The translations under genes and the position numbers were made by a program. The notes beneath the pieces were generated by a model that searched no databases, was not told the DNA's origin, and worked only from the letters and a program-made list of their open reading frames with translations. This document shows positions 58,287-64,000 of a DNA stretch of 64,000 nt, in pieces. Every line of letters starts with the position of its first letter. Position 1 is the first letter of the stretch. This stretch comes from Pararhizobium_B sp963760965 (GTDB lineage Bacteria > Pseudomonadota > Alphaproteobacteria > Rhizobiales > Rhizobiaceae): the NCBI GenBank assembly GCA_963760965.1, contig CAVXEW010000006.1, forward strand, positions 504,467 to 568,466, in the 5' to 3' direction.

Positions 58287-58597
58287 TTTGCGGATCCTCC
58301 TTCTTCAACTCCGGTGAACAACAACCTTTCGGCCTCGATGTCCGCAAGGCCGAAACATGGTCTTCATACGGCCCGTGCTGTCCACGCTCAAGTGGCAACG
58401 TATTGCAGGGCTATCAATATTTGCAATTTGTCAGATTTATCACGTGTGATAAATAATTTTTTTATGCTCCTCATGAAAATCCGGATTTCGGATCGTGATA
58501 AAACTTCCAGGAAAGCCAGGAAAGGATTGACGATCGCGAAAATCGAATGCATAGGCTCAATCTATATTCTTAGTGATATTTTGATGTGGATTAAGAC
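58287..58597. promoter_or_regulatory. AT-rich divergent intergenic region with a palindromic site
   Basis: These 311 bp lie between ialB (left) and the TIGR03032 gene (right) and contain no convincing gene. The centre is strikingly AT-rich for this genome. It holds an inverted repeat with 8-bp arms, TTTATCAC-GT-GTGATAAA (58436-58453), followed by TAATTTTTTTA, and a further half site GTGATAAAA at 58495-58503. This looks like a repressor or activator site serving one or both genes. The loop is too short for a terminator. Confidence 0.5.
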
Positions 58598-59788
58598 ATG
58601 ATGGGGCTCGGAGGCGGCGAAACAGCCGGCATGGCCGGATCGGTCCCGGAGGGGCCGCCGGAAGGTGCACCGGCTGCGGCCTATTCGATGTCGGCCGGTC
58701 TTGTGTCTCGGCTGGGGGAGCTGAAAATCTCCCTCGCGGTTACCTCATACCAGTCCGGTCTCTTCTACCTCATCGGCCGCAATGCCGGCACGGGCGGCCT
58801 CAACATTCACCACACGCCCATCCTGCGCCCCATGGGAGTGGCCCTGGGATCCGACGGGGCGCTCCTGCTCGCGGCGGGCCTGCATCTGATACGTTTCGTC
58901 AACGCCCTGGAGCCGAACCAGCGTGCCAACGGGATATTCGACGCCTGCTTCGTGCCGCGCACGGTGCATGTCACCGGCGAACTCGACGCTCACGACGTCG
59001 GCACCGACGCGAGTGGCCGGCCGGTCTTCGTCAACACCCGCTTCAACTGCCTCGCGACCGTCTCCGACCGCTACAGCTTCGAGGAGGTGTGGCGCCCGCC
59101 CTTCGTCTCCGCGCTTGTGGACGAGGATCGCTGCCACCTGAACGGCCTTGCGATGGGGGAAGATGGCAAGCCGGCCTACGTGACCGCCGTCAGCCGTTCC
59201 GACACGATCGACGGCTGGCGCGACCGGCGCACCGGCGGGGGTGTGGTGGTCGATGTGGCGAGCGGCAGGGTCGTATGCGAGGGCCTGTCCATGCCGCACT
59301 CGCCGCGTTTGCACCGCGGCACGCTGTGGTTGCTCAACTCCGGCACCGGCGAACTCGGCTACGTTGCGCTGCCGGAGGGCGGCGGCATGGGACGCTTCGA
59401 ACCGGTGGCCTTCTGTCCCGGCTTCCTGAGGGGGCTGGCGTTTTTCGGACGCCATGCCTTCGTCGGCTTGTCGAAGCCCCGCTACAAGCGCTTCGAGGGG
59501 CTGGAACTTGACGAGCGGCTCGCGGCAACGGACTCGGAGGCCTGGTGCGGGGTCCAGGTCATCGACGTGGAACGGCGAAGCTGCGTCGACTGGTTCCGCA
59601 TCGACGATCAGGTGGCCGAGCTCTACGACGTTGCGGTCGTCCCCGGCTTCGCGTGCCCGATGGCGATCAGTCCGGCTTCGCCCGACGCAGCCCGCATCGT
59701 CAGCCATGCGCCGGGCGAAGCTCCGGCGCCAGTTTGCCCGGGCGGTTCTCCGGTCGCTGCTGCGGCCTCCGGCGAGATCGTCCAATGA
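58598..59788 (+). CDS. TIGR03032 family protein
   Basis: The 396-residue protein is intact. Hallmarks are FVNTRFNCLATVSDRYSFEE, VWRPPFVSALVDEDRCHLNG, YVTAVSRSDTIDGWRDRRTG and SMPHSPRLHRGTLWLLNSG, a beta-propeller-like family (also called DUF4915). Its biochemical function is unknown, and members occur beside surface-protein or glycan genes. The N-terminal ~30 residues are Gly/Pro-rich and poorly conserved. ATG 58601 is an alternative start. It is followed 25 bp later by the autotransporter gene and may be co-transcribed with it. Confidence 0.88.
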   Translation: MMGLGGGETAGMAGSVPEGPPEGAPAAAYSMSAGLVSRLGELKISLAVTSYQSGLFYLIGRNAGTGGLNIHHTPILRPMGVALGSDGALLLAAGLHLIRFVNALEPNQRANGIFDACFVPRTVHVTGELDAHDVGTDASGRPVFVNTRFNCLATVSDRYSFEEVWRPPFVSALVDEDRCHLNGLAMGEDGKPAYVTAVSRSDTIDGWRDRRTGGGVVVDVASGRVVCEGLSMPHSPRLHRGTLWLLNSGTGELGYVALPEGGGMGRFEPVAFCPGFLRGLAFFGRHAFVGLSKPRYKRFEGLELDERLAATDSEAWCGVQVIDVERRSCVDWFRIDDQVAELYDVAVVPGFACPMAISPASPDAARIVSHAPGEAPAPVCPGGSPVAAAASGEIVQ

Positions 59789-59816
59789 CCGGTTTGCAGA
59801 GCAGGAGGGGTATGTG

Positions 59817-62800
59817 TTGAGGCAGAGGATCAAATCGGCAGCGGGCAACGGCGGGCGGCTGCGCAAGCGTCTCGTGCTTGGTACCGCGCTCGCGACGAGC
59901 GCCTTCGTCGGCGGCTATGTGCGGCGCGCCGATGCCGACTGCACCGGGGCGGGCGGCACCTATATCTGCAGCAACGCGACAACCGCAACGCAGATGCTCA
60001 ACGGTGCGCCGCTGACGGTGACCACGGACAGCAGTTTCAGTATCGACACCACCGGCTCGGACCAAAATGCTTTCCTCCTGACGGGCACTGACGGCCTCAG
60101 CTTCACCGACAATTACGGTTCCGCCATCACCGGGGCGGTGAACGGCATTGGCGCCTACAACAACGGGACCGGGGCGCTGACGATTACCGCGACGGGCACG
60201 GTAACGGGGCTGAGCATCAGCACAGTCTATCCGGGCTACGGAAGCGTCGGGATCGGTGCTGTCAACTATGGTACCGACCTGACCATACAGGCGGCCGAGG
60301 TGCACGGAGCGGTGGATGGCGTCTATGTCGTCAACTACGGTACGGGCGCGCTCTCCATTACCGCCACGGGGACGGTCGCGGGAACGAACGGCACCGGCAT
60401 CTCCGCCATTGCCAAAAGCGGTTCGAACGGCCTCTCCATCGACGCGGTGGATGTCAGCGGCGGTTCCATCGGGATCGATGCCGCCAACTACGGGAGCGGC
60501 GCGCTCTCCATCACCGCCACCGGCACGGTGAGCGGGGGAGGCGGCAACGGAATCAATGTCTTCGCCGACAGCGGCACGACCGGCCTGGCGATTGACGTGG
60601 CGAATGTCAACGGCGGCGCATACGGCATCTACGCCACCAGCTACGGCAGCGGCGTCCTCGCCATCACGTCCACGGGAACGGTGACGGGCAATGACGGCGC
60701 CGGGATCTCCGCGGACGCCGAGGGCAACTCGACCGGCGTGGCGATCGACGTGGCGAATGTCAGCGGCAGCGACCAGGGCATCACCGCCGTCAACGGCGGA
60801 AGCGGTAACCTCTCAGTCAATTCGACCGGGACGGTGACCGGGTACGGCGGCGCGGGCATCGCCGCCTTTTCCGGCATAAAGTCGACGGGCCTTGCGATCG
60901 TGGCGGAAAACGTCAGCGGCGCTACCAATGGCATCGCGGCCGCGCACGGTGGCAGCGGCAACCTCTCGATATCCGTCACCGGAACAGTGACCGGATCGAA
61001 CGGCATCGGCATCTACGCCAGAGACTACTCCGGCGTCGCCAGCTCGAGCATGGTCCTGAGCGTCGGAAGCGGTGCGGCGGTCAACGGCACCTATGCAGGA
61101 ATCATGCTCGCCTCCGACACCGGCCGGACAGGAAGCCTGGCGAATGCGGGCTCGATCACTGGTGCGACCGGGGTGGTCTCCCTGGCGCCGGTCGCGATCG
61201 CGAACACCGGCTCGATCACCGGCACCGGCGGCACGGCGATCGACCTCACGGGCACCGGTGGCGCCGATACCGTCGAGCAGCAGGCAGGTGTCGTCACTGG
61301 CGACATCCTGCTCGCAACCGGCTCCGGCGCGGGCGACACGGTCAATGTCCGTGGCGGCACGGTAGCGGGCAACGTTGTCGGCGGAAGCGCGCCGGACGCC
61401 ATCGCCGTCCTGGGCGGAACCGTCACGGGCGACATTCGCGGCGGCGGCGGATCGGACACCATCGCCGTCCGGGGCGGAACCGTCGAAGGCGCCATCCGTG
61501 GCGGCGCCGGAGACGACACGGTCACGGTCTCCGGCGGCAAGGTCGGTGGCGCCATCGCCGGCGACGCCGGCTACGACAGCGTGAATGTCAGCGGAGGCAC
61601 CGTCGCCGGAGGCATCGACGCAGAGCATGTCGAGCTCTACGGCGGCAACGTCGGCGGCAACATCACCGGTCTGTCGAACGCGACGCTCGTCATTGACGAT
61701 GCGATGGCGCCCGCGGCCCTCGACCTGCCGGACGGCGTGCTCTTCAGCGGCACGAACGCGGTCGGGACGATCACCGACACGGATCTGGCGCATGCCGGCG
61801 GCGGCACGTTCCGGAGTCAGAACTTCTCGGGATTTTCCGAGCTGACGCTCGTCGGCTCGCAGATCGGGTTCCGGAATTCGACGCAGACGATCGGTCAGTT
61901 GACGCTTGCTTCCGGCTCGACGCTCTATTCCGATCCCGTGGTGACGTTGCGCTCGCCTCTCGGTGGCTACGGAAACCTGACGATCGACAACTCGACGCTG
62001 AGCTTCATAAACGGCAGTCCGAACGATGTGCTGGTCGTCGGGAACCTGGCGCTCAACGGCGCGACCATCGGCTTTGACATCAACCAGCAGAGCGTCCTGG
62101 CCGACCAGCTGGTCGTGAACGGCACGATTTCCGTGGGCGGCAGCAACGTTGTCCTCGTGAACCTGCTGGGCACGCCGCAATTGTCGGGTCCGACAGTCAT
62201 CCCCATCGTCATCTCGGGCAATGCGGTCGACCCTTCGTCCTTCAGCGTCTCCGGTATTTCCGGAACCGCCGCTTCGCTTTTCAACTACAGCGTCGTATCG
62301 GGCCCCGGCGGCGGACTCCTGCTGCTCGCGATGCCGAACCCCCAGTTGCTGCCGCTGACTGTCGCCACGCAGGCCGCAATCGACACCGAGTCGTCGAACA
62401 CCGCCCTCGAGGCGCTGCGCGGAATCACGAACCGGGCCGCGGAATTCGGCCTGGGTCTTTCCACCGGCAGCGCCCCGATCCAGGCATCGTCGAATTTCGG
62501 CGTCTTCGCATCCGGCCAGTGGGCGCACGTCAACCATGACGGCTTCCGCGTGTCGAACACATGGCAGGGTCCGGATTTCGTGGCGAATGATTTTTCGGCG
62601 GCCGCCAGCCTGGATTTCAACGCAGCCAGGCATTTCCAGATGGACCAGCGCTACGGGCTCAACATCGGAGTTTTCGGCGGATACACGTCGACCAACGTCG
62701 GATACGGCCCGTTCGCCAGCTTCCCGAGCGTCGGGAGCGCCAAGAACAAGGCCGGAATGGCCGGCCTCTACAGCCTGTTCCGATGGGACCGCAACTACGT

Positions 62801-63327
62801 GCTCGTTTCGGGCACCACCTTCGTCGGCAAGACCGACATCAACAACGACGTTCTGAACTCGACCGGCTCCTACGATACGGTGGGCTATGCCGGCACTGCT
62901 TCGATCGGTCATATCTTCGCGCTGTCGGATCGGACAAATCTCGATCTGCGCGGTGGCATGGTCGGGGCGACGTTTTCAGGAGATCCCTTCATCGACAGCA
63001 GCGGCAACGCTTACGGAAGGTCGCACGTCTCCTTCGGAGCCATCAAGTTCGATCCGGGCATATACGGCACCTACAAGCTCGACAACGGCATGGTCTTCAG
63101 CCCCTACGCAAGGGCCGATCTGCAGCAGCGCTTCGGGTACCGGAACGAGGCGAGCATCAGCGGGATCGGCTTCGATTTCAAGGACGCCAACTTTTCCGCC
63201 GGCCTGTCGGCGGGCTTCAACCTGAAGGTTTCCCGTGCAAGTACGCTCGAGCGCGGAGATCCGGGGGAAGGCCTCGTCCGACAGTCGCATGCTGGCGGGC
63301 AAGATAGGCTTCAAGGTCAGTTTCTGA
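59817..63327 (+). CDS. Autotransporter adhesin (type Va secretion), one frame break near the 3' end
   Basis: The corrected length is about 1169 residues. It has an extended signal peptide (LRKRLVLGTALATSAFVGGY), then a beta-helical passenger with six ~51-residue repeats (60168-61020) and four and a half 20-residue repeats (61341-61620). The C-terminal ~275 residues form the outer-membrane beta-barrel (FGVFASGQWAHVNHDGFRVS) and end in Phe (KIGFKVSF), as barrels do. An extra G near 63248 (CGCTCGAGCG) shifts the last 26 codons to another frame, ending at TGA 63325. The start is TTG 59817 or GTG 59814, with AGGAGGGG just upstream. Without the correction the first frame does not stop inside the window. 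Confidence 0.85.
60168..61020 (+). repeat. 153-bp (51-residue) repeats in the autotransporter passenger
   Basis: The motif [AT]SG-[AS]-GALSITATGTV-type recurs with codon starts at 60168, 60342, 60495, 60648, 60801 and 60954. Five of the six units are exactly 153 bp apart, except the first interval of 174 bp. Each unit is a two-part hairpin of the beta-helix: GSGALSITATGTVSG, then GLSIDVxNVxGGxxGI. Confidence 0.88.
61341..61620 (+). repeat. 60-bp (20-residue) repeats with RTX-like motifs in the autotransporter passenger
   Basis: Codon starts at 61341, 61401, 61461, 61521 and 61581 give an exact 60-bp period. The unit reads xAVxGGTVxGxIxGGxGxDx. Two units contain GGGGSDTIA and GGAGDDTVT, which fit the RTX nonapeptide GGxGxDxUx, so calcium-binding turns are possible. 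Confidence 0.85.
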
Positions 63328-63379
63328 GGGCGGCCGCCCGGCCGTCGCAAGGAAGAGCGAAGGAAAGGGAGCCGGTGCG

Positions 63380-63790
63380 ATGCCATTGTCGGGTTGGGAA
63401 CGGGTGGGTCGGGAGGACCCGTACTACAAGATCTGTCTCAAGGCTTCTACGGCTGGGGGTTCGCTGGTGGGCCTCGCCGTCGGCGCGTGGGGCGGTCCCG
63501 TGGGGCTGCCGGCGGGTCTCGCGGCCGGCACGGTCCTCGGCTTCGCCGCCGGCTATGTCGCCTGTCCGTATCTCGCGCCGGGGATCAAGCAGAAGTTCCC
63601 CCTGGGCGGACTGCTCTCGGATGCCGAGACGACAAGCGCGGCGGAGGCGATGGGCCGCTATGCGGGCGTTTCCGACGCAACCGGGGCGATCCGGCTTCTC
63701 GCAGTCGCCCGCGCATGGTCGAAAGGCGCTCCGGCGGCGCCGGCATGCGCCAATCCAGCTTTCGTCGCAAGGCAACTCTTGCGAACCTAG
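63380..63790 (+). CDS. Small glycine-zipper hypothetical protein
   Basis: The 136-residue protein begins MPLSGWERVGREDPYYKICL. Residues ~24-66 are a hydrophobic, Gly-rich segment (GLAVGAWGGPVGLPAGLAAG) resembling a glycine-zipper membrane hairpin. The C-terminal half is Ala-rich and helical. GGAAAGGGAG lies upstream of the ATG. It follows the autotransporter by 52 bp. The function is unknown, and a membrane-inserting toxin-like or envelope protein is possible. Confidence 0.6.
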   Translation: MPLSGWERVGREDPYYKICLKASTAGGSLVGLAVGAWGGPVGLPAGLAAGTVLGFAAGYVACPYLAPGIKQKFPLGGLLSDAETTSAAEAMGRYAGVSDATGAIRLLAVARAWSKGAPAAPACANPAFVARQLLRT

Positions 63791-63881
63791 CCCGCCCGAT
63801 GCGGCGGCGCGCGCTCGTTCCGCCAGCAGGTGCGCCTCGATCATCTCTCCGGCGCGCGGGCAACCTGCCTGTCTTGAAGCC

Positions 63882-63999
63882 TGGTGGTACGATCCTGACA
63901 GATGGCACCACTGCCAGGAAAAGCCGCCCCACCAGACCAATAGCTTGTGGGCTGACTTTTCCAATCGGACGGGTACCGTCTGTTTGCTTCAGGCCACTA
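63882..63999. repeat. Dispersed ~119 bp intergenic element, copy 3
   Basis: It begins TGGTGGTACGATCCTGACAG and ends TTCAGGCCACTA, and shares CAATAGCTTGTGGGCTGACT with copy 1 exactly. The first internal palindrome is slightly shortened. It lies 92 bp after the small glycine-zipper gene at the window edge, in the same orientation as copy 1. Confidence 0.85.
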
Positions 64000-64000
64000 A

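Noticed and set aside
58436..58465. Rho-independent terminator formed by the palindrome and following T run
   Set aside because: The 2-nt loop is too short and the stem is AT-rich. It lies upstream of both divergent genes, so an operator is more plausible.
57192..58601. Lipoprotein extending to 58601
   Set aside because: The extension is antisense to the well-supported IalB gene and loses coding character after the Gly-rich tract.
60813..62912. 699-codon minus-strand frame under the autotransporter
   Set aside because: Shadow frame produced by GC-rich repeats. The plus strand has signal peptide, repeats and barrel.

Overview
The window looks like chromosome from a high-GC alphaproteobacterium of the Rhizobiales (Hyphomicrobiales). 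The grounds are the type VI secretion (T6SS) gene order with Fha/PppA/PpkA and DUF1036 partners, an IalB-family protein, a tRNA-Thr(UGU) attachment site and the general protein similarity. I cannot name the genus from sequence alone.

Layout. (1) 1-2453 is the right end of an integrative element. Int, a small hypothetical, an AlpA-like regulator and a partial hypothetical all read leftward, and the element stops at a displaced tRNA-Thr 3' half. (2) 2525-4188 holds an IS5-type transposase scrap and a secreted caspase-like protein. (3) 4366-44230 is a very large T6SS locus. clpV reads left. tssA-B-C-hcp-tssE-F-G-fha1-tssJ-K-L-M-tagF read right and run into an effector cassette (DUF2169 adaptor, ketosynthase-like protein, PAAR-like nuclease effector, probable immunity protein). 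A vgrG-DUF6484-TIGR02270-like operon reads left. A second block reads right: fha2-tssL2-tssM2-pppA-ppkA-DUF1036-peptidoglycan hydrolase. (4) 44269-53430 holds five head-to-tail copies of one unknown gene family, three intact, one frameshifted and one cut to its N-terminal module. Each copy is preceded by the same ~120 bp upstream module. The proteins have disordered, Ser/Thr/Gln-rich N-termini with a KRKR-type basic cluster and a conserved ~400-residue C-terminal domain. They look like secreted, host-directed effectors and are the best candidate in the window for something undescribed. (5) 53734-63790 carries envelope and surface genes: an OmpA-like protein, a second caspase-like protein with Sel1 repeats, a Gly/Ser-rich lipoprotein, an IalB protein, a TIGR03032 protein, a large autotransporter adhesin with exact internal repeat periods, and a small glycine-zipper protein.

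Together the T6SS genes would build baseplate, sheath, membrane complex and spike. Phosphorylation control would come from PpkA, PppA and two FHA proteins, and at least one antibacterial effector/immunity pair is present. TssL, TssM and FHA are each present twice.

Two cross-cutting features matter for any reader. First, many GC-rich genes contain single-base frame breaks, mostly +1, while protein similarity continues in the next frame. I interpret these mainly as sequence errors, so such genes are annotated as whole CDSs with the breaks noted. Second, a ~119 bp dispersed element occurs three times (16782, 51194 and 63882), twice supplying the stop codon of the neighbouring gene.
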